A DNA stretch of 55,602 bases from Nocardia concava NBRC 100430 (GCF_000308815.1 NZ_BAFX01000102.1:1-55602); one strand, 5' to 3'; shown: positions 1 through 8,438, counted from the first letter of the stretch. Program-made: numbers and translations. The notes: a model not told the origin generated them from the letters alone.

Positions 1-1209
1 CAGCACCAGCAGGTCGTTGAGCGCCTCCTTGGGCCACGGCTCGCGTAGCTCGGGCGCGTCCTCCCCGAGCCGGTTGAGCGTGGTGGCCGACATCGGCAGC
101 CCCGTCTGCGCCGAAGCCGCGGCCACCCGCAGGACCAGCCCCGGATCACGCTGCGGGCGCGCGTCCCGCGCCAGCACCACCTCCCCGGAATGCTCGACCA
201 CCCCCTCATCGAGTGGTCGGCGTACCGGGACCCGGCGCAGTCGCGCGAGTCCGCGCCGAGGCAGCGCGTTCCCGGCGGTGCGCAGCCCGACGTCGGTGGA
301 GTAGCTGACGGTCCGGGCCGCATCGCTCAAGGTCCGAGCCAGATCGAAGCGGTCCCCGATGCGCAGGGCCGCCCCGATCTCGTCGGCGTCCTGGGCTCGC
401 AGCTGGTCACGGGCCCGGCCCGCCACCCGGTGCAGTTCGGTGCGCACGTCCAGCAGGCGGCGATGCGCCTGTTTCAGCCCGCCGCCCGGCACTTCCGGAC
501 CGAGCCCCGGCATGGCGTCGGTCAGTTGTGCGATGGCGAGGGCGTCGAGCAGCTGGATGTCACGCAGTCCGCCGCGGCCGTTCTTGAGATCGGGTTCGGC
601 GCGGTGGGCGACGTCTCCGCTTCTGCGCCAACGGGTTTGCGCCTGCTCGATCAGCGCATCGAAACGGGATCTGACGCCGGCACGCCAGTCCCGCCGGACA
701 CCGGTGATGAGCAGACTGCTCAGTCCTTCGTCGCCGACGATGTGCCGCGCCTCGAGCATGCCCAGGGCGGCGGTGAGATCGTCGGCGGCCACGCGCAGCG
801 CCTGCGGGACGGTGCGCACGCTGTGATCGAGCTTGATGTGGGCGTCCCACAACGGATACCAGAGCTGATCGGCGACCTCGGCGACCCGCTTGGGGTCGAT
901 GTCGTCGTAGAGCAGCACCAGATCCAGATCCGAATAGGGCAGCATTTCCCGGCGGCCCAATCCGCCCACCGCCACGATCGCGAGCCCGCTGTCGGCGGTG
1001 ATGCCGACCTCGTGGCCCTTGGTGGTCAGCCACAGTTCGAACAGGTCCACCAGCGCTTCCCGCAGCGCCTCGGCGTCCAATCGGGTCGTGCGGCCGTTGG
1101 CGGCGCTGTGTTCGCTCAGCAGTTGGTCACGGGCCTTCACCAGATCCGAAGCGCCACCTGAAACCTTGTCGGCTTCGGCCTTCTCGTCGCGTGCTTGCTG
1201 AAAACCCAC
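1..1209 (-). CDS. glnD: GlnD, PII nucleotidyltransferase (N-terminal part; runs off the window)
   Basis: This bifunctional enzyme covalently modifies and de-modifies the PII protein in response to nitrogen status. The reading frame stays open to position 1, so only about the first 400 residues are present. The nucleotidyltransferase motif is clear (GGLGRREMLPYSDLDLVLLYDD region, with the Gly-Gly and the Ser-Asp-x-Asp metal ligands), followed by the LKNGRGGLRDIQ segment typical of GlnD. The start is uncertain: GTG at 1209 gives the longest frame after an in-frame stop, and GTG at 1140 (VKARDQLL) is an alternative. It lies downstream of glnB in the same direction, the usual amtB-glnB-glnD order of Actinobacteria, where PII is often adenylylated rather than uridylylated (family knowledge). 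Confidence 0.93.
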   Translation of the reverse strand, partial: MGFQQARDEKAEADKVSGGASDLVKARDQLLSEHSAANGRTTRLDAEALREALVDLFELWLTTKGHEVGITADSGLAIVAVGGLGRREMLPYSDLDLVLLYDDIDPKRVAEVADQLWYPLWDAHIKLDHSVRTVPQALRVAADDLTAALGMLEARHIVGDEGLSSLLITGVRRDWRAGVRSRFDALIEQAQTRWRRSGDVAHRAEPDLKNGRGGLRDIQLLDALAIAQLTDAMPGLGPEVPGGGLKQAHRRLLDVRTELHRVAGRARDQLRAQDADEIGAALRIGDRFDLARTLSDAARTVSYSTDVGLRTAGNALPRRGLARLRRVPVRRPLDEGVVEHSGEVVLARDARPQRDPGLVLRVAAASAQTGLPMSATTLNRLGEDAPELREPWPKEALNDLLVL

Positions 1210-1246
1210 AACCCACCACCCATCTCATTCGGTTCGCCCACATGGG

Positions 1247-1294
1247 GGCGGCCCCGCCTCCGCCGGTTCGACACCGACGGGGGCCGGGGCCGCC
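1247..1294 (-). other. Stem-loop in the glnB-glnD spacer
   Basis: A perfect 10-nt inverted repeat (GGCGGCCCCG at 1247-1256 and its complement at 1285-1294) encloses a 28-nt loop in the 117-bp spacer between glnB and the glnD start. It has no U tract. It could be an attenuator or partial terminator lowering glnD expression relative to glnB, or an mRNA end stabiliser; this role is inference. Confidence 0.35.
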
Positions 1295-1326
1295 ACTGGA
1301 TCCGCTCTCGAGTTACCGCATCCGAT

Positions 1327-1674
1327 TTACAGAGCGTCGGACCCGCGTTCGCCGGTGCGCACCCGGATGATCGCGTCGACCGGGGTGACCCAGACCTTGC
1401 CGTCACCGATCTTGCCGGTGCGGGCGGCCTCGACGATGACCTCGACGACCTTCTCGACGGAGGCGTCGTCCACGACCACCTCGACCCGGACCTTCGGGAC
1501 GAAGTCGACCGAGTACTCGGCACCGCGGTAGACCTCGGTGTGGCCCTTCTGGCGTCCGTAGCCCTGGACCTCGCTGACGGTCATGCCCAGCACGCCCGCC
1601 TGCTCCAGCCCGGTCTTGACGTCCTCCAGGGTGAACGGCTTCACGATCGCAGTGATCAGTTTCATTTTCGTCAT
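1327..1674 (-). CDS. glnB: PII nitrogen-regulatory signal protein
   Basis: This PII-family trimeric signal protein senses 2-oxoglutarate and ATP/ADP and controls the ammonium channel and other nitrogen functions. The 115-residue protein has the complete PII fold: KLITAIVKPF at the N-terminus, the T-loop GYGRQKGHTEVYRGAEY and the C-terminal GDGKVWVTPVDAIIRVRTGE signature. The modifiable T-loop tyrosine (Tyr51 in the standard numbering) is residue 54 here because the chosen start adds three residues. ATG at 1674 is preferred because it overlaps the amtB stop by four bases (ATGA), indicating translational coupling; ATG at 1665 would give the canonical MKLITA start. By position it may be called glnK elsewhere. 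Confidence 0.97.
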   Translation of the reverse strand: MTKMKLITAIVKPFTLEDVKTGLEQAGVLGMTVSEVQGYGRQKGHTEVYRGAEYSVDFVPKVRVEVVVDDASVEKVVEVIVEAARTGKIGDGKVWVTPVDAIIRVRTGERGSDAL

Positions 1675-3023
1675 GCCTCCTTGACGGCGGCGGTGCGCGC
1701 CGCACCACCCACAGCAGCGAAATCGTATGCCGATTCTGCGTGCTCCGACTCGTCCAAGCCCGTGAACTCGGCTTCTTCATTCACCCGGAGGCCGATCGTG
1801 AACTTGATCGCCAGCGCGATGATCAGGGTCGCGATGCCCGAGAAGGCAAGCACCGCACCGGCTCCCACGGCCTGCTTGATCAGCTGATCGAAGCCGCCGC
1901 CGTAGAACAGACCGGTGACCGCGGCGGGGGCCTCCGGCGCGGCGACGAGGCCGACCATCAGGGTGCCCGCGATACCGCCGACCAGGTGCACGCCGACCAC
2001 GTCGAGCGAGTCGTCGAAGCCGAACTTGAACTTCAGGCCCACCGCCAGGGCGCAGAGCACACCGGCGACCGCACCGATGGCCAGTGCGCCGACCACGTTG
2101 ACCGAGGAGCAGGAGGGGGTGATGGCGACCAGACCGGCCACGACGCCCGAGGCGGCGCCGAGGGAGGTGGCGTGACCATCGCGGATCTTCTCGACCAGCA
2201 GCCAGGCCAGCATGGCCGTACCGGTCGCGACGGTGGTGGTGATGAAGGTGGCGCCCGCGATGCCGTTCGAGCCGACGGCCGAACCGGCGTTGAAGCCGTA
2301 CCAGCCGAACCACAGCAGACCGGCGCCGAGCATCACGAACGGCAGGTTGTGCGGACGCATCGGGGTCTGCGGCCAGCCCTTGCGCTTGCCGAGCACGAGC
2401 GCCAGGACCAGGCCCGCGATACCGGCGTTGATGTGGACCGCGGTACCACCGGCGAAGTCGATCGCCTTGAGCTTGGTGGCGATCCAGCCGCCGTGCTCAC
2501 CGGTCACGCCGTCGAAGGCGAAGACCCAGTGCGCGATCGGGAAGTAGACCACGGTGCCCCAGACGGCGGCGAACAGCACCCAGGCGCCGAACTTCAGGCG
2601 GTCGGCGACCGCACCGGAGATCAGGGCCACGGTGATGATCGCGAACATCAGCTGGAAGGCGACGAAGACCGTGGCGGGCACGGTGCCGGCCAGCGGGATC
2701 GCCGATTTGACCGCCGGGTCGGTGGCACTGGCCAGGTAGGTGCCGCCGATCAGTGACTTCAGCCCGAAGTACTGCAGCGGATCACCGATCAGGTTTCCCT
2801 TGTCGTCGCCGAACGCCGTCGAGAAGCCGTACAGCACCCATAGGACGGTGATCACGCCCATCGCGCTGATGCTCATCATGATCATGTTCAGCACGTTCTT
2901 CGAGCGGACCATGCCGCCGTAGAAGAACGCGAGTCCGGGTGTCATCAAAAGCACGAGTGCTGAACTCGCCAGCATCCATGCGGTGTCGCCGGTGTCGGCC
3001 GCACCGATTATGGGAAACGCCAC
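1671..3023 (-). CDS. amtB: AmtB/Amt ammonium channel
   Basis: This is an ammonium transporter of the Amt/MEP/Rh family, an inner-membrane trimer gated by PII. The 450-residue protein shows the family signatures GLAFFYGGMVRSKNVLNM near the N-terminus and DFAGGTAVHINAGIAGL in the middle, and about eleven hydrophobic segments. The C-terminal cytoplasmic tail (RVNEEAEFTGLDESEHAESAYDF) has the conserved ExExxGLDxxxHxExAY motif that contacts PII. It is the first gene of amtB-glnB-glnD, with a 4-bp overlap into glnB. The 214-bp upstream spacer contains GlnR-like half sites, consistent with nitrogen-limited induction. Confidence 0.97.
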   Translation of the reverse strand: MAFPIIGAADTGDTAWMLASSALVLLMTPGLAFFYGGMVRSKNVLNMIMMSISAMGVITVLWVLYGFSTAFGDDKGNLIGDPLQYFGLKSLIGGTYLASATDPAVKSAIPLAGTVPATVFVAFQLMFAIITVALISGAVADRLKFGAWVLFAAVWGTVVYFPIAHWVFAFDGVTGEHGGWIATKLKAIDFAGGTAVHINAGIAGLVLALVLGKRKGWPQTPMRPHNLPFVMLGAGLLWFGWYGFNAGSAVGSNGIAGATFITTTVATGTAMLAWLLVEKIRDGHATSLGAASGVVAGLVAITPSCSSVNVVGALAIGAVAGVLCALAVGLKFKFGFDDSLDVVGVHLVGGIAGTLMVGLVAAPEAPAAVTGLFYGGGFDQLIKQAVGAGAVLAFSGIATLIIALAIKFTIGLRVNEEAEFTGLDESEHAESAYDFAAVGGAARTAAVKEA

Positions 3024-3154
3024 CTTACTGTCCTCCTCATCGTCAGCCCCGCAGCAACCTGCGAATAAGCCTGCAATGAGATTCGTCAGTCGGTGTTTCC
3101 TCCGTGATCCTGCGGCGTTTCGCGTAGGTGAACGGATGAGATTGCAGTGTTGCG

Positions 3155-3219
3155 GTCACGTTTCCGAAACCGCGCCACTGTTACGACGACATTGTGAGGT
3201 TGATGTTGAATTCGGTAAC
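3155..3219. promoter_or_regulatory. Candidate GlnR-type sites upstream of amtB
   Basis: The spacer between ftsY and the divergent-facing start of amtB contains GTCAC-N6-GAAAC at 3155-3170, which matches the published actinobacterial GlnR half-site pattern gTnAC-n6-GaAAC. Further gTnAC-like boxes occur at 3180-3184 (GTTAC) and 3215-3219 (GTAAC). The distance from the first to the second box is 25 bp rather than the 22 bp of the idealised double site, so the match is partial. Regulation of amtB by GlnR is established in mycobacteria and Streptomyces; its operation here is inference. Confidence 0.35.
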
Positions 3220-3237
3220 GATGCAGCTCAGGGGCCG

Positions 3238-5088
3238 TTATCCGAGGAGTGCGTCGACGAAGGCGCCGGGCTCGAACGGAGCAAGATCATCCGCGCCCTC
3301 GCCCAAACCGACCAGTTTGACCGGTACGCCGAGCTCGTGCTGAACCTGGAACACGATGCCGCCCTTGGCGGTTCCGTCCAGCTTCGTCAGCGCAACACCG
3401 GTGATGTCGACGACGTCGGCGAAGACCCGGGCCTGCATGAGACCGTTCTGGCCGACCGTGGAGTCCAGCACGAGGATGACCTCGTCCACCGCGGCCTTCT
3501 TCTCGACGACGCGCTTGACCTTACCCAGCTCGTCCATCAGACCGGTCTTGGTGTGCAGGCGACCGGCGGTGTCGATGAGCACGACATCCACCCCGCGATC
3601 GATACCCGCCGAGACCGCGTCGAACGCGACGGCCGCGGGATCCGCGCCCTCCTTGCCGCGCACGGTCTCCGCACCGACGCGCTCACCCCAGGTCTGCAAC
3701 TGATCCGCGGCGGCCGCACGGAACGTGTCCGCCGCACCGAGCAGCACCCGCCGCCCGTCGGCGACCAGCACCCGCGCCAATTTGCCGGTGGTAGTGGTCT
3801 TTCCGGTGCCGTTCACACCCACGACCAGCAGAATCGACGGGTGATCATCATGCGGCAAAGCCCGAATCGACCGATCCAACTCCGGCCGTAGCGCCTCGAT
3901 CAGCACCCCGCGCAACAGCGCCCGCGCCTCGGCCGCGGTCCGCACCGTCCGAGCAGCCATCTCCTCCCGCAGCCGATCCACGATGACAGCGGTGCTGGCG
4001 GTACCGAGGTCCGCCATGACCAGCGTGTCCTCGATCTCCTCCCACGACTCCTCATCCAGATCGCCACCACCCAGCAAGCCGAGCAACGACTTGCCGACGG
4101 CGTTCTGCGAGCGCGACAGCCGACCCCGCAAGCGAGTCAGACGCCCCGAAGTCGGCTCGATCTCCGCGATAGCCGGAGCGGCAGCAGCGGTTTCAGACGC
4201 GACGGTCGGTGCCCCAGCCCGGGCCTTGACCGCGGCCTCGGCACCCGCAGCCACCTCCGCGGCGGCAACAGCGGCCTCCGCGGCTTCCTCGGCCGCGGCC
4301 TCTTCCGAAACCGGCTGCTCGGCAACCTCGCCCGCGCCACGATCGGCGGCGGATTCACCGGCCTGTCCTGCGGCCTCCACCGCCTCCACGCGCGCCTCGG
4401 AGGCAGTCGGCGTGGTGCTCTGCTGCGCGCCCGCCGGGCTCGTGGCGTTCTCGGCGACTGAAGCCGAAGTGGTCGAGCCGGATTCGTCCCTGGCCGCACC
4501 CGCGGCGGCATCACCCGGGACAGAAGTTGCGGCGGGCGATGCGGATTCGCTCGGAGCCGCGTTATCGGTGGCGGCCGTTCCCGCCTGGGCGTGGGTGCCC
4601 GAAGTGGTCTTACCAGCGGCATCCGGAATGGTCTTACCAGCAGCGGAGGCGGCCTGGTCTCCCTGGGCGGCGGTGGACTCGGTCGGCGTGACGGACGCTG
4701 CGGCCTCGTCGGTCTGGGCGGGTTCGGGGCCCTGGACCGGGTCGGGGAGGGGGACGTTGGTGATGCTGCGCTTGGCGGCGTCGCGGGGGACGGCGGCGTC
4801 GTCGCCGATGTGGGGCTGGCCCTCGTCGTCGGTGCGCTCGGGCGGGAGGGGCTTGGGCTTGGGTTTGGTCGCGGGGACCTTTTCGCGTTCCGTCGCACTG
4901 CCCTGGCTGAAGCTGAATCCGCTCGAGGCCTGGTAGCCGCCGGACCGGTCGGTCACTTCCTTGGTCTCGGTGACCTCCGGGGTCAGCGAGATCCGCCGGC
5001 GCTTGTTCAGGGCATATCCGGCGACCAGCGCCACGAGCAGCACCGCGGCGATGGCCGCGATGAGAATCCAAACTTCAGCAGTCGTCAC
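3238..5088 (-). CDS. ftsY: FtsY, signal recognition particle receptor
   Basis: FtsY is the SRP receptor GTPase that delivers ribosome-nascent chains to the Sec translocon at the membrane. At 616 residues it is long for the family. It begins with one transmembrane helix (about residues 5-26), followed by about 290 residues of Ala/Glu/Ser/Thr-rich low-complexity linker. The NG domain follows, with GVNGTGKTTTTGKLA (G1), DTFRAAAADQL (G2), DTAGR (G3) and TKLDGTAKGG (G4). The membrane-anchored N-terminus is common in Actinobacteria. It lies between smc and amtB as in Mycobacterium, though the HAD phosphatase and accessory genes separate it from smc here. The expanded linker is the only unusual feature. 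Confidence 0.97.
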   Translation of the reverse strand: MTTAEVWILIAAIAAVLLVALVAGYALNKRRRISLTPEVTETKEVTDRSGGYQASSGFSFSQGSATEREKVPATKPKPKPLPPERTDDEGQPHIGDDAAVPRDAAKRSITNVPLPDPVQGPEPAQTDEAAASVTPTESTAAQGDQAASAAGKTIPDAAGKTTSGTHAQAGTAATDNAAPSESASPAATSVPGDAAAGAARDESGSTTSASVAENATSPAGAQQSTTPTASEARVEAVEAAGQAGESAADRGAGEVAEQPVSEEAAAEEAAEAAVAAAEVAAGAEAAVKARAGAPTVASETAAAAPAIAEIEPTSGRLTRLRGRLSRSQNAVGKSLLGLLGGGDLDEESWEEIEDTLVMADLGTASTAVIVDRLREEMAARTVRTAAEARALLRGVLIEALRPELDRSIRALPHDDHPSILLVVGVNGTGKTTTTGKLARVLVADGRRVLLGAADTFRAAAADQLQTWGERVGAETVRGKEGADPAAVAFDAVSAGIDRGVDVVLIDTAGRLHTKTGLMDELGKVKRVVEKKAAVDEVILVLDSTVGQNGLMQARVFADVVDITGVALTKLDGTAKGGIVFQVQHELGVPVKLVGLGEGADDLAPFEPGAFVDALLG

Positions 5089-5295
5089 GCCCCCATCCTT
5101 TCAGAGGCAGTTGTATTGCCGGTTTCACACACCTATCGACGCGTTTCACACACCTGCGGACGCCCCGGAGGGCAGTGTCGTTTATCACACAGCTATGCCG
5201 TGCGAACCGTCGACACGCCGGGGTGGGGCCTGGAAATCCCAACAACTACCGACCGGTCTGCTCGACTACGTGCCACAGTGCGGAAGGAGCGGCGA

Positions 5296-5715
5296 ATGCG
5301 ACACCGAGACAATAGGATCGGCGACGTGACCGATCGAAATGTGCTTGGGGGACCGCTGGAGGAGTGTGGCACCGATCCTCTCACCGGCTTCTACCGGGAC
5401 GGATGCTGCAGCACCGGCCCCGAGGATTTGGGCAGCCACACCGTCTGCACGGTGGTGACCGCGGAGTTCCTGGAGCACCAGAAGTCGATCGGCAACGACC
5501 TCGTCACCCCGCGGCCCGAGAACAACTTCCCCGGCCTGCAGCCGGGCGACAGATGGTGCGTGGTGGCGGTCAGATGGCTGCACGCCCACGAGGACGGGGT
5601 GGCCGCACCGGTGGTGCTGGCCGCCACGCACGAGAACGCGCTCGAGGTCGTTCCGATGGACACCCTGCGCAAATACGCCGTCGACGTTCCCGACGATGTG
5701 AGCGACCTGCTCTGA
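5296..5715 (+). CDS. DUF2237 family protein
   Basis: This 139-residue protein has the DUF2237 hallmark N-terminal segment NVLGGPLEECGTDPLTGFYRDGCC and the later WCVVAVRWLHAHEDGVAAPVVLAATHENALEVV block. The family is small, soluble and of unknown function; the conserved cysteines near the N-terminus suggest metal or redox chemistry but nothing is established. ATG at 5296 is chosen because of GGAAGGAG six bases upstream. GTG at 5326 would give the length more usual for the family. It is a monocistronic gene divergent from ftsY. Confidence 0.85.
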   Translation: MRHRDNRIGDVTDRNVLGGPLEECGTDPLTGFYRDGCCSTGPEDLGSHTVCTVVTAEFLEHQKSIGNDLVTPRPENNFPGLQPGDRWCVVAVRWLHAHEDGVAAPVVLAATHENALEVVPMDTLRKYAVDVPDDVSDLL

Positions 5716-5833
5716 TCCGACCCGCGCATGTCCCGATTGCGCGAATAGTCCGTCGTTGGAACGCCATTGGCGCATCCCCGCACCGTGAGGGCGCGGCCGA
5801 ATCCGGCCGCGCGAATCCCGGAGGGGGAATCCG

Positions 5834-6236
5834 ATGTCCATCAAGAAGCGACTGTTCGGTCCAGCGCTCGGGGCCGCCGCGGCCACCGCGAGCCTGAGGT
5901 CGCCGCACCGGCGCCGGCATCTTCGACCTGCGCACCATCAGTTCGCTGACGGTGGAGGTGGAATCGGCCTGGTACGACCGGTGCCCGGTGGGCACGCTGT
6001 GCCTGTTCGACCAGCCCGACGGTGAAGGGCACATGACGGTGGTGCGGTCCGACATCCCCGATATCGGCGCCACCCGGATCGACGGCAACCCGGTCTCCCT
6101 GTGGAACCGGACCGGGCGGACCGTCGACTTCTATGACCACACCGGGTATTCGGGCAATGTCGACGTCTTCCACGACAACGAGAAGCGGTCCGGTTCGCCG
6201 GTGCATCGGACCACACGGTCGATCAAGATCCTGTGA
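5834..6236 (+). pseudogene. Peptidase inhibitor I36-like secreted protein, frameshifted in the signal peptide
   Basis: ATG at 5834 begins a typical signal peptide (MSIKKRLFGPALGAAAATASL), but that frame then reads into SPHRRRHLRPA, which is not a secretion signal. The mature domain lies in another frame, visible from about 5898 (RTGAGIFDLRTISSL) through 6236. It contains CPVGTLCLFDQPDGEGHM, LWNRTGRTVDFYDHTGYSG and a C-terminal KSIKIL-like strand, typical of the beta/gamma-crystallin-like I36 family of actinobacterial secreted inhibitors. The third frame encodes EVAAPAPASS in between, so more than one small indel may have hit the signal-peptide region. GTG at 5952 could still start an unexported fragment. 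Either a real pseudogene or a sequencing error; the last 14 bp overlap the convergent membrane-protein gene. Confidence 0.6.
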
Positions 6237-7203
6237 CGCTGACGGCGTTGTGCGCGCCGCCGTCATCGCCCTTGCGCAGCAAAGCCTCGGTGGCGCTGCG
6301 CAATTCGACGCGTGCCGCGAACAGCCGCGGGTCGGAGAAGGCCAGCCGGTCGGCTCCGGCCTGCAGCGGGACATGCAGCACCTGCAGGGTGATGGCGGCG
6401 GCGATGGCGCCGAAGAACAGGGCCACCAGGGCGGGCCGCTCCCCTGCCAGGGTGAGCGCGAGTGCGGCCTGACCGCCGAAGACCGCCGCGGTGGCCGCCG
6501 AGACGACCAGGGAGTGGATCATGGCTGCGCGCACGGCTTCTCCCTCGTCGAAGGCGTCCAGTACCGCGATGCCGAGACCGAGCACGACCAGGTCGGCGGC
6601 CAGCACCGAGAGCATGGCGGTACTGGGAAGCACGTTGAGCCCCAACAGGATCAGCGCCGCGCTGAGGCCGAGCAGCAACGCGCCGACGGTGAGCAATCCG
6701 GCCGCCGAGCGCCGCGAGTCCTCGATCCAGTCGGCCTGCTGTCCGAGCATGCCCAGCATGGTGCCGAGCAGCGCCAGCAGCGTGATCGCGCCCAAAACAT
6801 AACCGGCGGGCAGGAATCCGCCCGCCGCGGGCATGGCGAGGACCGCGCACACCGGCAGCAACCCGACCCGCCACACCCGGTCCACGCGTTCGACCGCACG
6901 GGCCGGCAACAGCCGCACGAACACTCCGCTGAAGGCGAGTACCGGCGCGCACACCAGCACGATGCGCACCCCGTCGAACCAGGGACTTCCCCCGGCCAGC
7001 CGGTCGATCACCACCCCCGCGGCGTAAACCAATAGCCCACCGGCCGCCCTGCGTAACAACGGCTTTCGCGGATCCCGCGCCAGCAGATACAAACCGAGCC
7101 ACCATGCGACACCGAACGCCGCGGCCGACACCCAAACCACGCAGGGAGCGTACTTCCCCACTCCCCGTTTGCGGGTCGTTACAAACCCCTCAAATATCCC
7201 CAT
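6223..7203 (-). CDS. Polytopic membrane protein of unknown function
   Basis: This 326-residue protein has about eight hydrophobic helices spread from residue 20 to residue 285 and a short hydrophilic C-terminus (LAFSDPRLFAARVELRSATEALLRKGDDGG). The layout resembles the membrane-sensor half of some actinobacterial signalling proteins, but no kinase or DNA-binding part follows, so no function is assigned. The ATG at 7203 has only a poor ribosome-binding site; GTG codons about 15-20 residues later are possible starts. The 3' end overlaps the I36-like remnant by 14 bp, in convergent orientation. Confidence 0.7.
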   Translation of the reverse strand: MGIFEGFVTTRKRGVGKYAPCVVWVSAAAFGVAWWLGLYLLARDPRKPLLRRAAGGLLVYAAGVVIDRLAGGSPWFDGVRIVLVCAPVLAFSGVFVRLLPARAVERVDRVWRVGLLPVCAVLAMPAAGGFLPAGYVLGAITLLALLGTMLGMLGQQADWIEDSRRSAAGLLTVGALLLGLSAALILLGLNVLPSTAMLSVLAADLVVLGLGIAVLDAFDEGEAVRAAMIHSLVVSAATAAVFGGQAALALTLAGERPALVALFFGAIAAAITLQVLHVPLQAGADRLAFSDPRLFAARVELRSATEALLRKGDDGGAHNAVSVTGS

Positions 7204-7371
7204 CTACCAGCATTTTTCACCCTAGAACCCGGCTCGTCACACCTTCGCACCGTTTCGGACACACCCAGGTCACGAAGAGCCCCAACGGGTTTCACATCAC
7301 CCCCTAACCTCACCCCAAATCCCCCTCCCACCGCGACAAGGCCAGGCGCGCGGCCGGGCCCACCCACCGCT

Positions 7372-7447
7372 TCGCCGAGCGGCACATCCTTGAGGCGAGA
7401 TTAGGTAGATATCGGACAAATCCCCTCCAGGATGTGCCGCTCGGCGA
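7372..7447. repeat. Long inverted repeat (24-nt arms) in the spacer beyond the TetR gene
   Basis: The left arm TCGCCGAGCGGCACATCCT (7372-7390) is repeated as an exact reverse complement at 7429-7447. After one mismatch the pairing continues for four more bases (7392-7395 with 7424-7427), leaving a 28-nt AT-richer loop. Further out both flanks contain similar inverted C-rich text (CACCCCAAATCCCC near 7314 and its complement near 7476), so the symmetric region is longer, although imperfect. It lies between the starts of the upstream membrane gene and the end of the TetR gene. It could act as a terminator for the TetR gene, but the size and loop suggest a mobile or regulatory palindrome. Confidence 0.75.
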
Positions 7448-7467
7448 TACGAGCGGGGTGGGTGGGG

Positions 7468-8334
7468 TTAGGGGATTTGGGGGGTGTGGCGGCGGCGGTG
7501 GGCCTTCTGGCGGCAGGCAGGGGAGCAGTAGCGGGCGGGGCGGCCGGTTGCCGTGGGGCGGATGGGGGTGGTGCAGATCGGGCAGTGCGGGGTCGGGCGA
7601 CCGGCACGGGGCGGGGTTTCGTTACGCGGGAGGGTTTCGTCTCGGACGGGGGCTGGGTTTCGAGGTTTCGTTACGGGGTCTGTTTGCGGGAGCGCCCGCA
7701 TGGCGTCGAGGACCATGGCGGCGGGGCGGGACAGCTCCAGGTCTGGGGTGAGGCGTTGGATGGCAACGCATCCCGTGTAGAGGGCCAGGACGTCGGGCAC
7801 GGTGAGGTCGGAGCGGACCACACCCTGGCGTTGGGCGGCGATGAGCAGGTCGCCGAGGGCGGTGTGGAAGCGCACCCCGGCATCGGCGACCAGTTCACGC
7901 GGCCAGCCGTCATTGCTGACCATGTCGCACACCGCCTGATTGCGGTGCGAGGACGTGATCACCTCGGTGCAGAAGGAGAAGAACGCCGCGCCCGCATCGG
8001 GAGCGTCGCGCAGGCGATGCGCCAGGCCGGTGAGCCGGTCGATGCGCTGCTGCATAACCGCTTCCAGCAGCGAGGTTTTGGTGGGGAAATGCCGATAGAC
8101 GGTGCCCGCTCCGACTCCGGCGCGCCGCGCGATCTCGGCCAGCGAGACCGAGACGCCATCCTCGGAGAGGGCCCGCTGCGCCGCCGCCAACACCAGCGCG
8201 CGATTGCGGCGCGCGTCGGCACGCGAGTTCGGCGTCGCGCGGGCTTGGCCGGCCGATTCACGAGATTGAGTTGTCGCGGTGCGGGATTGGGCGGTCGCCG
8301 GTCGGGGTTGGGTGGTGACGGTAGGCGCGGACAT
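7468..8334 (-). CDS. TetR-family regulator with a C-terminal zinc-ribbon-like tail
   Basis: The protein starts at ATG 8334 (MSAPTVTTQP; GGAAAGGA upstream) and is 288 residues long. A 40-residue flexible leader precedes a TetR helix-turn-helix (NRALVLAAAQRALSEDG, SLAEIARRAGVGAGTVYRHFPTKTSLLEAVM) and a ligand-binding helical domain. After this comes an extra tail, CPICTTPIRPTATGRPARYCSPACRQKAHRRRH, which has four cysteines in two C-x2-3-C pairs followed by basic residues. This tail resembles the CxxC...GRPxxYCSxxCRQ zinc ribbon found in many actinobacterial proteins. It is divergent from an NmrA-like reductase gene and probably represses it through the palindrome in their shared promoter; ligand unknown. 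Confidence 0.88.
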   Translation of the reverse strand: MSAPTVTTQPRPATAQSRTATTQSRESAGQARATPNSRADARRNRALVLAAAQRALSEDGVSVSLAEIARRAGVGAGTVYRHFPTKTSLLEAVMQQRIDRLTGLAHRLRDAPDAGAAFFSFCTEVITSSHRNQAVCDMVSNDGWPRELVADAGVRFHTALGDLLIAAQRQGVVRSDLTVPDVLALYTGCVAIQRLTPDLELSRPAAMVLDAMRALPQTDPVTKPRNPAPVRDETLPRNETPPRAGRPTPHCPICTTPIRPTATGRPARYCSPACRQKAHRRRHTPQIP

Positions 8335-8350
8335 TTCGTTACGCGGGTCC

Positions 8351-8374
8351 TTTCCGGTGGTGGCCAACCGGAAA
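8351..8374. promoter_or_regulatory. Candidate TetR operator (8-8-8 palindrome)
   Basis: TTTCCGGT at 8351-8358 and ACCGGAAA at 8367-8374 form a perfect 8-bp inverted repeat separated by 8 bp. It sits in the 104-bp divergent promoter region, 17 bp from the TetR start and 64 bp from the NmrA-like gene start. The size and placement fit a TetR-dimer operator controlling both genes; binding is inferred. Confidence 0.6.
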
Positions 8375-8438
8375 CGGGTGGATCTAGCTTTCGGATACGG
8401 GTCGACCGACCCGAATACTACCGAACGGACAGGCGACA

